From positions 1 through 64,000 of the forward strand of contig JACQAP010000020.1 of NCBI GenBank assembly GCA_016194905.1: a stretch of 64,000 bases of DNA, in the 5' to 3' direction. A program made the translations under genes and the position numbers. Each line of letters opens with the position of its first letter. Within the stretch, counting starts at the first letter, position 1. The notes beneath the pieces were generated by a model. That model was not told where the DNA came from and did no database searches. It was given only the letters and a program-made list of their open reading frames with translations. Of the stretch, positions 35,331-43,357 are shown one piece after another. Source of the DNA: Betaproteobacteria bacterium (GTDB lineage Bacteria > Pseudomonadota > Gammaproteobacteria > Burkholderiales > JACQAP01).

Positions 35331-35364
35331 TGCGAGGAGCCGGAATCGGCTCCTCGCATTTTTA
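35331..35364 (+). terminator. Rho-independent terminator
   Basis: A perfect 12-bp stem (35331-35342 with 35347-35358), GAAT loop and TTTTTA tract, 29 bp after the MBL-fold gene. It lies inside the long open frame starting at 35330, showing that frame's first codons are not the real start of the BNR gene. Confidence 0.92.
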
Positions 35365-35389
35365 TTCGCAGGTTCGTGATCGGCCAGCC

Positions 35390-36565
35390 GTGTTTTCTCG
35401 TATCGCATCCTCTCTGATATTGCTTGTTGCCGCGGGCTTCGCCTTGTCGGCAAGCGCCCACGACCCCAGCGCGTGGGGCGGATTGTTCCGTTCGCGGGAT
35501 TTCGGCGCCAGTTGGTTCCCGGCCGATGCGGGGCTGTTCATCGGCGGCGCGCTGGGCGTCGCGATCCATCCGCAAGATCCCGCTCAACTTCTGTACGGGA
35601 CCGACGCGCGCCTGCTGCGCTCGAAGAACGGCGGCCGCGATTGGGTGACCGAGGCGGCCGCGACGATGCCCGGCGCGGTGTTCGCGGTTGCTTTCGACGC
35701 GGACGGCAAAGGTGCGCTGGCCTCGAGCGGCACGCGAATTTTCTACGCCGACGATGATGCCGTCTGGCGGGATGCCCTCGCGCCGGGTGGCGCCGCGCCT
35801 GCGCGTATCTTCGTGCGCAGTTCCATGGCAAATCGTGTTTACCTGGCCGGCGCCCACGGACTGTTCCTGAGCGACGATCGCGGGCGCGCATGGTCGCGCG
35901 CGGGGGATGGCGTGCTGCCTGAGACTGCCGTCAGCACGATCGTGATGACGCCGGGTCCGCCAGAGAACGTTTATGCGGTGATAGATGGCAAGGTCTGGGT
36001 GAGCGGCGATGGTGCGCGCAACTGGCAGACGTGCGCTGCCGGTTTGCCCGCCGGACATGTGGACACGCTTGCCGCGGATATACAGAAGGCGGGACGTCTG
36101 TGGACTGTGGCAGCCGCCCAGGTATTTGTGAGCGACGATGCGGGCGCGACGTGGACGGCATACGGCCGGCCGCTGCCGGAACCCGGTACCTCGGTGCGCG
36201 GGCTCGCTGTATCCGAAGACAAAAAAATGCTGGTGCTCAGTACCCACCGCGGTGTATTGCGCAGCACCGATGGCGGCCAGAACTGGACCCAGGTTGAAAG
36301 CACGCTGCCGGTACACCTGGAATCGGGACTGCTGTTGCGCGACCCGTACGATGCGGCGACGCTTTACGCCGGCTTCTCGTTGACCCCTTATGGCGAGATG
36401 TGGCGGCGTGCCGAGCAGGGTGGTTCGCTGCTCGCGCAACTCGATCCGGTCAGCCTGGCGGGCGGCCTGGCCTTTCTCGTGATGCTGCTCGTGATCGGCA
36501 TTCTGGGTACCCGCTGGCTGTTGCGCCGCTATCGTGACGCCGACGTCACACCTCGCTTCCGTTGA
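35390..36565 (+). CDS. Exported BNR/Asp-box repeat protein with C-terminal membrane anchor
   Basis: The start is a GTG at 35390, which begins a proper signal peptide (VFSRIASSLILLVAAGFALSASA). The 391-residue protein has six Asp-box-like blades (SRDFGASW, SKNGGRDW, SDDRGRAW, SGDGARNW, SDDAGATW, STDGGQNW), a beta-propeller resembling YCF48/sialidase-type proteins without sialidase catalytic residues. A C-terminal helix (LAGGLAFLVMLLVIGILG) and basic tail anchor it in the inner membrane. Function is unknown; propellers of this kind assist assembly or binding. The NHL-propeller gene follows after 15 bp, probably in one operon. Confidence 0.8.
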   Translation: MFSRIASSLILLVAAGFALSASAHDPSAWGGLFRSRDFGASWFPADAGLFIGGALGVAIHPQDPAQLLYGTDARLLRSKNGGRDWVTEAAATMPGAVFAVAFDADGKGALASSGTRIFYADDDAVWRDALAPGGAAPARIFVRSSMANRVYLAGAHGLFLSDDRGRAWSRAGDGVLPETAVSTIVMTPGPPENVYAVIDGKVWVSGDGARNWQTCAAGLPAGHVDTLAADIQKAGRLWTVAAAQVFVSDDAGATWTAYGRPLPEPGTSVRGLAVSEDKKMLVLSTHRGVLRSTDGGQNWTQVESTLPVHLESGLLLRDPYDAATLYAGFSLTPYGEMWRRAEQGGSLLAQLDPVSLAGGLAFLVMLLVIGILGTRWLLRRYRDADVTPRFR

Positions 36566-36580
36566 AGGGAAAAAAGTTCG

Positions 36581-37573
36581 ATGAATTCCACAGGTTCTTC
36601 CAGGCGCAATCTCATATTGATTGTCGGTGCACTCGTCGTCGTGATCGCCGCGGCGCTGTTCTGGCGCATGCGACACGGACCCGGATCAGGCGGTGACTTC
36701 GTCGAGTATCCGATGACGGTCGCGAGCGACATTCCGACCGCGGTTGCCGTGGGCCCCGATGACACGGTGTGGTTCACCATCGGTTTTGCAGATGCCGTCG
36801 GCATGATCCGGGATGGAAAACTCCAGCGTCTGCCGAAGAGCAAGAAAAACGTGGAGCCAGTCGGCCTCGCCGTGGATGCGGACGGCGCCGCGTGGTACAC
36901 CGATCCGACCGAGGTCCTGATCTCGCGCATTTTGCCGAGCGGAGAGATCAAGTCCTTCCCGCTGGGGACGCCGATCGCGCGCCTGGGCCGGCTTGCAGTG
37001 GCGCCGGACGGAGCGGTGTGGTTCGCTGAAAGCACGGCCTATGGAATCACCCGGCTTAAGGACGGGGTGCTGACGCGCAACGTGCCGAAATCGGTGCGCG
37101 GCGGCCCCTATGGTGTCGCGGTGGACGCGAAAGGCATTGTCTGGGGCACACTACAGAGCGGCAACCAGTTGATCAAAATTTCTCCCGGCCAGGAGATTGC
37201 CGAATATGAAATACCGACGCCTGGCAGTTCGCCGAGCGATATCGCTGTCGACGGTTCCGGCAATGCCTGGTTCGTCGAATTTCGCGGCAACAAGATCGGA
37301 AAATTCGGCGACGGAAAATTTTCCGAGTTCAACGTGGCGGGTGAATGGTCGGGACTATCCGGCATTGCCGTGGCGGCGGATGGAACGGTATGGTTCGGGA
37401 TGCTGCGCAGTCACGCCATCGGCCGCTTGCGCGATGGCCAGTTCAGGGTATTCGAGTTGCCGCGCAAGGATGCGCGTCCTTACACGGTCGCAATCGACAA
37501 GACAGGAAACGTCTGGTATGCCGATATCAGCGGCTATGTCGGGATGTTGAAAGCGAGCGCGGCGAGAAGATAG
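36581..37573 (+). CDS. Membrane-anchored NHL/Vgb-type beta-propeller protein
   Basis: A 330-residue protein with one N-terminal helix (about 11-28) and a six- to seven-bladed propeller. The blades repeat the pattern 'P.G.AVD..G..WF...' (IPTAVAVGPDDTVWFT, PVGLAVDADGAAWYT, LGRLAVAPDGAVWFAES, PYGVAVDAKGIVWGT, PSDIAVDGSGNAWFVEF, LSGIAVAADGTVWFG). This is the streptogramin-lyase (Vgb)/NHL pattern, but anchoring and the lack of a resistance context argue against antibiotic inactivation. A companion of the BNR propeller gene upstream. It is convergent with the RcnA-like gene. Confidence 0.78.
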   Translation: MNSTGSSRRNLILIVGALVVVIAAALFWRMRHGPGSGGDFVEYPMTVASDIPTAVAVGPDDTVWFTIGFADAVGMIRDGKLQRLPKSKKNVEPVGLAVDADGAAWYTDPTEVLISRILPSGEIKSFPLGTPIARLGRLAVAPDGAVWFAESTAYGITRLKDGVLTRNVPKSVRGGPYGVAVDAKGIVWGTLQSGNQLIKISPGQEIAEYEIPTPGSSPSDIAVDGSGNAWFVEFRGNKIGKFGDGKFSEFNVAGEWSGLSGIAVAADGTVWFGMLRSHAIGRLRDGQFRVFELPRKDARPYTVAIDKTGNVWYADISGYVGMLKASAARR

Positions 37574-37670
37574 GGCCGAGGTTCGAGGTGCGAGGTTCGA
37601 GAAAAGGCAAAAAGAAAAAGGGTCGGAGGATCTTCACTCGGCCCTCGGACCTCGTACCTGCTCAGCTCGC

Positions 37671-38624
37671 TTACGTCAGTGAGCTGAGCGTCCGCCATGC
37701 GCCGAAAGAAAGAATCGCACCGACGACGACGATCAACAGCGACGTGCCGACCTGAAGCCGCATCGCCCAGGGACCGGCGAGCCAGTCGAGAACCTTCTGT
37801 CCGACTTTCGCGGCGACCACGCCGACGACCACCAGCGTGGCTGCGAAGCCGACGCTGAATACCACGACCGTTCCCAGTCCCAGCATGACTTTGCCCTGGG
37901 CGAGCGCATTGAGCAGGATGGCGAGCGCCGCCGGATCGGGCAGCAATCCACCGGCCACACCCAGGCCGATCAACACCCACAGGCCCGGGCGGTTCGTCGT
38001 CGCGAGTTTCAGATCGTGCGTGTGCTTGAAGCCCCAGCCGTGGCTGTGATAGCCCGCTTCTTCGTCACGTTTTTGATGATCGCCGTGGGCTTGATGGTCG
38101 CCGTGGGTTTGATCATGGCCATGGCTGTGATCATCGCCGCGGCCGTGATCGTGTGAGTGATTGTGCCCAGCACCGTGTGCATGGCCATGGCCGTGCTGAT
38201 GATGGCCATGTCCAGGATCGTGATCGCGCGTGTGCGGACGAAAGCCCATCTCGGCATGGTCGTGGACATGGTCGGGCGCATGCGGCATCGGCGGCACGCC
38301 TTGCAGTTGCATGATCAATTCCCTTTGCGTCCACAGCGTCCACAGACCGATGACGATCACCAGCAGACCGGTGATCAGCGCCAGCCATGCCTCGATTCGT
38401 TGCGGCACCATGCCCGGCATGCCGATCGACGCGAGTATGCCCACCAGCACGATGCCGCTGGTGTGAGACAGCGTCACGAATATTCCCAGGATCACCGCGT
38501 CGACGGGCCTGCCTCGCGCGCCGACGATATAAGCAGCGGCGATGGTCTTGCCATGACCCGGCGTCGCGGCGTGAACGGCGCCGATCCAGAAAGCGGAGGC
38601 GAGGTAGATCAGGGCATCGGTCAT
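37671..38624 (-). CDS. RcnA-like nickel/cobalt efflux protein with His-rich loop
   Basis: A 317-residue six-helix membrane protein of the NicO family. The motif HAATPGHGKTIAAAYIVGARGR begins at about residue 18, and a second half carries GGLLPDPAALAILL (family Gly-Pro motif). A long loop at about 120-205 contains over 30 His and many Asp residues, suited to metal sensing or binding. Start ATG 38624 (MTDALIYLASAF). RcnA-type proteins export Ni2+/Co2+. Its stop lies within a 9-bp inverted repeat (37660-37668/37681-37689). Confidence 0.85.
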   Translation of the reverse strand: MTDALIYLASAFWIGAVHAATPGHGKTIAAAYIVGARGRPVDAVILGIFVTLSHTSGIVLVGILASIGMPGMVPQRIEAWLALITGLLVIVIGLWTLWTQRELIMQLQGVPPMPHAPDHVHDHAEMGFRPHTRDHDPGHGHHQHGHGHAHGAGHNHSHDHGRGDDHSHGHDQTHGDHQAHGDHQKRDEEAGYHSHGWGFKHTHDLKLATTNRPGLWVLIGLGVAGGLLPDPAALAILLNALAQGKVMLGLGTVVVFSVGFAATLVVVGVVAAKVGQKVLDWLAGPWAMRLQVGTSLLIVVVGAILSFGAWRTLSSLT

Positions 38625-38730
38625 GGGAGATGAAGCGCGAGGTCGATTCGTTATTTTGAGGGCCGGGGCGAGAATAGGTGTCGTCCCCCACCCTGTCAAG
38701 GCGCCGCGCGCGCAGAGCCATCCAGGCTGG

Positions 38731-38925
38731 ATGTTGTGGGAAGGCAGGGGCGTGCCGCAGGATGCGGTGCAGGCTCACATGTGGAGCAATATCGCGGCTT
38801 CTCAGCTTGCCGGCGAAGAAGGCGAGCGGGTCGCCAAGGTGCGCGATTTCATCGCCTCGAAACTTGCGCCGGATCAGCTCGCGAAAGCGCAGGAACCCGC
38901 GCGCAACTGGCAGCCGAAGAAGTAA
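38731..38925 (+). pseudogene. C-terminal remnant of a Sel1-repeat protein
   Basis: The last 65 codons read MLWEGRGVPQDAVQAHMWSN...WQPKK, the usual end of secreted Sel1/TPR proteins (EGxGVPQDxVQAHMWxNLAAS). The rest of the protein is missing; the in-frame start at 38623 covers only the NicO promoter region. Apart from this, 38625-38985 shows no gene. Confidence 0.6.
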
Positions 38926-38985
38926 CCCGTCCTCTGCAGTCAGAGTTGTCTTGGTTGATACCGGCTTTCACGCAGTTACAACTGC

Positions 38986-40164
38986 TTACTTCACGCGATA
39001 TTTCTTCAGGACTTTCGGATCGAGGTCGATTCCCAAACCCGGCCGTTCAGACAATGTGATGTCGCCTTTCCTGTCCACCAGCAACGGTTCCTTGGCCAAT
39101 TCATTCATGAGCGCGTGAGCGGGATACACGGTCTCCGCCATGGAGCCGTTGCGCACCGCGCCGAGCAGATGGACTGCGGCCGCCACCGCCACCGCGGAGC
39201 CGTGGATGTGCGGGGCGATGGGCAGGTTCGCCGCCTGTGCCATATGCGCAATCTTTAGCGTTTCCGTCAGGCCTCCGGCCCAGGCTGCGTCAGGCTGCAC
39301 GAAATGCACGGCGCGCGCCTTGATGTAGTCGTTGAAATCGACAATGCCGTAGCTGCAGGTTTCATATCCCGCGACCGCGATAGCAACCTTGGATGCAACC
39401 TCGGCGCTGCCGGCGATGTCGTCCGGTGACACCGGCTCTTCGTACCAGTAAATGTTGTGGCGTTCCATCGCCCGGCCCATCCTCACTGCGGTGGGCACGT
39501 CCCAGGCGCAGTTGGCGTCGACCATCAGCTTGATGTCCGGCCCGATCGCGTCTCGCACCGCGGCAACGCGCTTCAGGTCTTCTTCCAGCGTGACTTCGCA
39601 TCGACCGGCATTGTCCATCACGCGTAACGGCGACAGTTCGATGGCGGGGTTGCGCCCGACTTTCATTTTCACTGCGCGAAAACCGTGCTTGACGTAAGCC
39701 TCCATTTCCCGCGACAACTCCTTGATGCCTTTACCTTCCGAATAGAAGCCGCCGGTTGCGTAAGCGGGCACGCGCTTTCTATAACCGCCGAGCAACTGCC
39801 ATAACGGCATGCCGGCCATCTTGCCGCGCAAGTCCCAGAGCGCGATGTCGATGCCGCTGATGGCGGCAATGACGATGCCGCCGCGTGCATGCTTGTATGC
39901 GCGGCGATGCATCCTCTCCCACAGGTATTCGTTGTCGCGCGGATCCTGCCCGATCAGATAGTTGCGTAATTCATGCTCGATGACTTGCGCGGTCGATGCC
40001 ATCGGTCCACCGAAGTGCGCGGCCTCGCCCAAACCGACAAGGCCCTGATCCGTTTCGACTTCGACGAGAAGTGCGGGCTTTGTCGCCATGGTGTAGTTGG
40101 CGTCGTAAACCGGTTTGGGCAGTTTGACGTCGACGGCAATGGTGCGGATGTCGGTGATACGCAT
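38986..40164 (-). CDS. Mandelate racemase/muconate-lactonizing enzyme family protein
   Basis: A 392-residue enolase-superfamily enzyme. Seen: N-terminal capping domain; GGIVIAAISGIDIALWDL; the KxK catalytic motif in AVKMKVGRN; metal ligands in MVDANCAW (Asp), YWYEEPVSPDD (Glu) and GYETCSYG (Glu); and a C-terminal APHIHGSAVA (His). The reaction is proton abstraction alpha to a carboxylate (racemase, dehydratase or cycloisomerase), acting on a hydroxy- or sugar acid. Hydroxypyruvate isomerase and the LysR regulator nearby point to hydroxy-acid catabolism. Exact substrate unknown. Confidence 0.87.
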   Translation of the reverse strand: MRITDIRTIAVDVKLPKPVYDANYTMATKPALLVEVETDQGLVGLGEAAHFGGPMASTAQVIEHELRNYLIGQDPRDNEYLWERMHRRAYKHARGGIVIAAISGIDIALWDLRGKMAGMPLWQLLGGYRKRVPAYATGGFYSEGKGIKELSREMEAYVKHGFRAVKMKVGRNPAIELSPLRVMDNAGRCEVTLEEDLKRVAAVRDAIGPDIKLMVDANCAWDVPTAVRMGRAMERHNIYWYEEPVSPDDIAGSAEVASKVAIAVAGYETCSYGIVDFNDYIKARAVHFVQPDAAWAGGLTETLKIAHMAQAANLPIAPHIHGSAVAVAAAVHLLGAVRNGSMAETVYPAHALMNELAKEPLLVDRKGDITLSERPGLGIDLDPKVLKKYRVK

Positions 40165-40378
40165 GAGTTGAGATTCCTCTTCTGATTTTTTTTGTTCGGC
40201 AATCTATTTCGGGCAACACGATTGCTGAAAAATTGAGCAGCACTAACGAGAGGATAAGCAGCAATACGCATTTGCGCAAAATGCCGCGCGCAATCCACAA
40301 GGTTATCCACAGAATTTGTGGATATCGCTGCGCGCGAAAAAAACTCTCGAGCAATCGAATCGTCGCCGATGAGCGACA

Positions 40379-40780
40379 CTATTTCTTGCGACAGAAGTGC
40401 ACTGATTGAAATCCGAGCCAGCTCCACGTCGTGGCTCGCTGAGGATCTTCGTTTTCGATTCGCCACGACTGCGGTCCGAAAAAAGGTCCGAGGATCAGGT
40501 GTTCGCCGGGGCTGCAGTTCTTGGCGCCTTCGTGCTCGTGCTTCTGCGCGGCATCGAGAGCCTTCTCTCGGCGCGACTCCCACGCCTTGCGATAAGCTTC
40601 CGTCGCGTCCTCGACGGCGTTCTCGCCGATGCCGTTGCCGACGACGAGCTCATGGAAAAATTTTGCAGACGGAGGACATGCGAGCGCGTCTTCGATCGGA
40701 GAAGTTATTGTTTTCTTTTTCTTGCCGTGCTTCTTGGTCTTGCCGTCCGCGCCCGTCTTCTTGACGCTCTTTTTTCCCAC
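40379..40780 (-). CDS. Lys-rich hypothetical protein
   Basis: A 133-residue protein of no recognised family. The first 25 residues are strongly basic (KKSVKKTGADGKTKKHGKKKK), suggesting nucleic-acid binding; the rest is a small mixed domain with two Cys (ACPPSAKFF, NCSPGEHL) and several Trp. It stands alone between two metabolic genes; the 214-bp region on its 3' side (40165-40378) holds a run of A/T-rich sequence and no gene. Confidence 0.55.
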   Translation of the reverse strand: MGKKSVKKTGADGKTKKHGKKKKTITSPIEDALACPPSAKFFHELVVGNGIGENAVEDATEAYRKAWESRREKALDAAQKHEHEGAKNCSPGEHLILGPFFGPQSWRIENEDPQRATTWSWLGFQSVHFCRKK

Positions 40781-40934
40781 GACGATTCTCCAATTGGCGC
40801 AACGAAGGAGTGGATGCTAACTTGCTTTTCGTGAGCCGAGTGTATACATGGATTCGATTGCAATCGCCAGCGCGCGCTTACACATCGATACAACTTTATC
40901 CAGCCTGAAGATATGCCAGGGAGATTTCGACTAC

Positions 40935-41780
40935 ATGCCTCAATTTGCCGCCAACCTGCATTACCTGTTCAGTGAACTGCCTTTTCTCGATCGATTCGAA
41001 GCCGCCGCCGCCGCGGGCTTCAAAGCCGTCGAGTTCCAGGTGCCTTACGACTATCCGACTGCCGAGTTGTCGGCGCGATTGCGTTCCAATGCGCTGAAAA
41101 TGGTGTTGTTCGACGCGCCGATGGGCGTGTGGGATCGCGGAGACCGCGGACTCGCCGCAGTGCCCGGGCGGGAAAAGGAATTTCGCGATGGCCTGGCCAA
41201 GGTGATCGAGTACGGCAACGCGCTGGGTTGCGATACCGTGCATCTGATGGCCGGTGTGGTCGGTCCGGGAGAAGACTACAAAACCGCCGAGCGCACTTAT
41301 ATTTCGAATCTTGGCCTGGCAGCGGCGGTGCTCGGCGAACACGGCATTACCGGTGTCATCGAGCCCATCAACAAGAAAATGGGCATCGTGCAGAACGGCC
41401 CGAGCTATACGACCCAGGGCATGCACGGTTACTTCCTGAACCATACCGATCAGGCCAGGCGCATTCTCGACGAGGTCGGCAGCCCGAATCTGCTCCTGCA
41501 CCTGGACTTCTATCACATGCAAATGCTGGAAGGGCATCTCGCGGAGACCATCCGGGAAAACATCGCGCTGCTCCGGCATGTGCAGATAGCCGGGGTTCCG
41601 GGCCGCCATGAACCGACGGCTGGAGAAATCAATTATCCATATCTGTTCGACCTGCTGGACGAACTTGACTATCAGGGCTGGGTCGGATGCGAGTACCGGC
41701 CTCAGGGCGATACCTGGGCCGGCCTCTCCTGGGCCACGAAATACGGGATCCTGAATTCACGGTCTGTTGCATCGAAGTAA
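40935..41780 (+). CDS. hyi: Hydroxypyruvate isomerase
   Basis: A 281-residue TIM-barrel enzyme of the xylose-isomerase-like Hyi family. It starts MPQFAANLHYLFSELPFLDRF and contains ITGVIEPINKK (Glu ligand), LHLDFYHMQMLEGHL (Asp/His), IAGVPGRHEPTAGEINYPYLF and GCEYRP (Glu). It interconverts hydroxypyruvate and tartronate semialdehyde in glyoxylate/glycerate metabolism. The ATG at 40935 is chosen because the upstream in-frame 29 residues are not family-like. The enolase-superfamily gene is close by on the other strand. Confidence 0.88.
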   Translation: MPQFAANLHYLFSELPFLDRFEAAAAAGFKAVEFQVPYDYPTAELSARLRSNALKMVLFDAPMGVWDRGDRGLAAVPGREKEFRDGLAKVIEYGNALGCDTVHLMAGVVGPGEDYKTAERTYISNLGLAAAVLGEHGITGVIEPINKKMGIVQNGPSYTTQGMHGYFLNHTDQARRILDEVGSPNLLLHLDFYHMQMLEGHLAETIRENIALLRHVQIAGVPGRHEPTAGEINYPYLFDLLDELDYQGWVGCEYRPQGDTWAGLSWATKYGILNSRSVASK

Positions 41781-41807
41781 GCACTGACCGTTTGCGGCTG
41801 CAGTGAC

Positions 41808-41836
41808 AAAAAAAGAGGGGCGCTTGCGCGCCCCTC
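41808..41836 (-). terminator. Rho-independent terminator of the 49-residue protein gene
   Basis: On the complement, a perfect 9-bp GC-rich stem (41815-41823 with 41828-41836) with a four-base loop is followed by seven T. It is 115 bp past the small gene's stop. A further inverted repeat (41842-41849 with 41868-41875, 8 bp) sits just before it. Confidence 0.85.
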
Positions 41837-41951
41837 GGAAACCACGTAATTCAAGAGGAGGAGAGAGTTACGTGGGGGAGGACCGTTTTCCTCGCCGCCC
41901 GAAACTTTCCCGGAGTTTTGAGCGGGTACCTAAGCCCCTAATCCGAATAGG

Positions 41952-42101
41952 TTAGGGCAGGTACGGGAAGGTGCTGGCGTCCTTCGCGGACAGGTCCAGC
42001 AGGCGCCCTTCGATTCCTTCTTGCGCCTTGGACTCTGATGCCGTAGGCGCGGGACCGTCGAATTCATACAGGCGGAGCAGGGCTTCGAATAGCGATCTCA
42101 T
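41952..42101 (-). CDS. Small protein, 49 aa, divergent from the LysR gene
   Basis: Found by reading the complement: ATG at 42101-42099, preceded by TTGGAG with a 6-base gap, then MRSLFEALLRLYEFDGPAP, ending in TFPYLP and TAA. The N-terminus is an amphipathic helix and the middle is acidic/polar; no family is recognised. A terminator follows at 41808 and a palindrome lies in the shared upstream region, so it looks like a genuine, independently transcribed unit. It may be a target of the adjacent LysR regulator. The rest of 41781-42219 is 3' leader/terminator and promoter DNA. Confidence 0.6.
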   Translation of the reverse strand: MRSLFEALLRLYEFDGPAPTASESKAQEGIEGRLLDLSAKDASTFPYLP

Positions 42102-42119
42102 GGTTATCTCCAAATAAAG

Positions 42120-42152
42120 GCATAAGCGACGGTTTGCACTTTAGTCTTATGC
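42120..42152. promoter_or_regulatory. Inverted repeat in the LysR divergent promoter region
   Basis: GCATAAG at 42120-42126 is repeated inverted as CTTATGC at 42146-42152 (19-base spacer) between the LysR gene and the divergent small gene. The position fits an operator; the spacer is longer than the usual T-N11-A LysR site, so this is tentative. Confidence 0.4.
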
Positions 42153-42219
42153 TCTGTGAACAACTAGACATCAAAATTGAATAGGATTTATGCAAATAAA
42201 GTGATAACTTGTCTGCCCT

Positions 42220-43170
42220 ATGGACAGGCTCTATCAGATGCGGTTATTTGTCCGGGTCGTCGAAACCGGCAGCTTCTCGGCCGTCGCTCGCGAACTGGGC
42301 ACAATCCAGCCCACCATCAGCAAGCAACTCACTGCTTTGGAAGACAATTTGGGTGTGCGGTTGCTCAATCGCACGACCCGTCAGCTGAGTACGACCGAGG
42401 CCGGCCGCAAGTATTACGACCGTTGCCGCCACATCCTTGATGAAATCACCGATCTCGAAGGTAGCCTGACCGAGCTGCAAAACAGTCCAACCGGCCTGTT
42501 ACGGGTCAATGCACCGGTCGCGTTCGGGCAGCTCTATATGTTGCCGCTGGTATTTCGCTTTCGGCGGCTTTACCCCGGGCTCTCGGTCGACCTGACGCTA
42601 AACGACCGCTACGTGGACTTGGTGCAGGAAGGCATCGACGTTGCCATCCGGTTCGGCGAACTGGCCGATTCCCAGGTCGTCGCCAGGAATATCGGCAGGG
42701 TCATGCGCGTTTGCGTAGCCAGTCCGGCCTACCTGCGCGCCAGGGGCATTCCCAAGTCCCCGGACGACCTCACTTCTCACAATTGCATTACCTATAACTA
42801 CCTGTTCACGAACGAATGGCAGTTCGGAGGTCCTAAAGGTCTGACGACGCTGCGCGTGGCCGGCGATTTCCGCGCCAACAGTGCGCTGACCATTCGCTCG
42901 GCTGCGCTCGAAGGTATCGGCATCGCCAACATGCCCGGCGTGTTCGTGCAGCAGGACCTCGACAACGGCAGCCTCGTGAGAGTGCTGGCCGACTATGCGC
43001 CGCCGCCGGTTGAAATCCATGCGCTCTATCCTTCCGCACGCTTTCTCGCGGGCAAGGTCAGATTGTTTCTCGACTTCGTGCGCGACGAATTCCTTCAAAT
43101 CCCGTCGTTGCAGGTTCCGGTCGACAAACCGAAGCGAGTGCCGCGCATACGCGCGAAAGTGGCGGGTTGA
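42220..43170 (+). CDS. LysR-family transcriptional regulator
   Basis: A 316-residue regulator with an N-terminal winged helix-turn-helix (MDRLYQMRLFVRVVETGSFSAVARELGTIQPTISKQL, given in part). The C-terminal effector domain contains LRVNAPVAFGQLYMLPLV and VDVAIRFGEL-type segments, typical of the DsdC/CrgA-like LysR branch. It likely controls the divergent small gene, itself, or the hyi/enolase-family genes. The Arg/Lys-rich C-terminal tail (KPKRVPRIRAKVAG) is slightly longer than usual. Confidence 0.9.
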   Translation: MDRLYQMRLFVRVVETGSFSAVARELGTIQPTISKQLTALEDNLGVRLLNRTTRQLSTTEAGRKYYDRCRHILDEITDLEGSLTELQNSPTGLLRVNAPVAFGQLYMLPLVFRFRRLYPGLSVDLTLNDRYVDLVQEGIDVAIRFGELADSQVVARNIGRVMRVCVASPAYLRARGIPKSPDDLTSHNCITYNYLFTNEWQFGGPKGLTTLRVAGDFRANSALTIRSAALEGIGIANMPGVFVQQDLDNGSLVRVLADYAPPPVEIHALYPSARFLAGKVRLFLDFVRDEFLQIPSLQVPVDKPKRVPRIRAKVAG

Positions 43171-43357
43171 TCGGCGCGCGGCTTAGAATACACGCCGTGC
43201 TGTGCGCCGCACCTGCGTATCGATCCGGGTTGGCGGACGCATTGTAAAAGGGTACTCCGACGTGCTGCGCACGTAGGGTATCCGCGTTCGCATCCGTTGA
43301 AACAAAACAATTTTCTTGTCCGACCGTGCTGTCGCACGGCCTGTCCTGAAGGAATTC

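Noticed and set aside
34571-36676. 701-codon open frame on the minus strand
   Set aside because: Antisense to the MBL-fold and BNR genes and crosses a perfect terminator; Arg/His/Gln-rich composition without domains.
41850-41955. 27-codon GTG frame on the plus strand after a purine-rich AGGAGGAG segment
   Set aside because: Short, Arg/Pro-rich and overlapping the 3' region of the better-supported minus-strand small gene.
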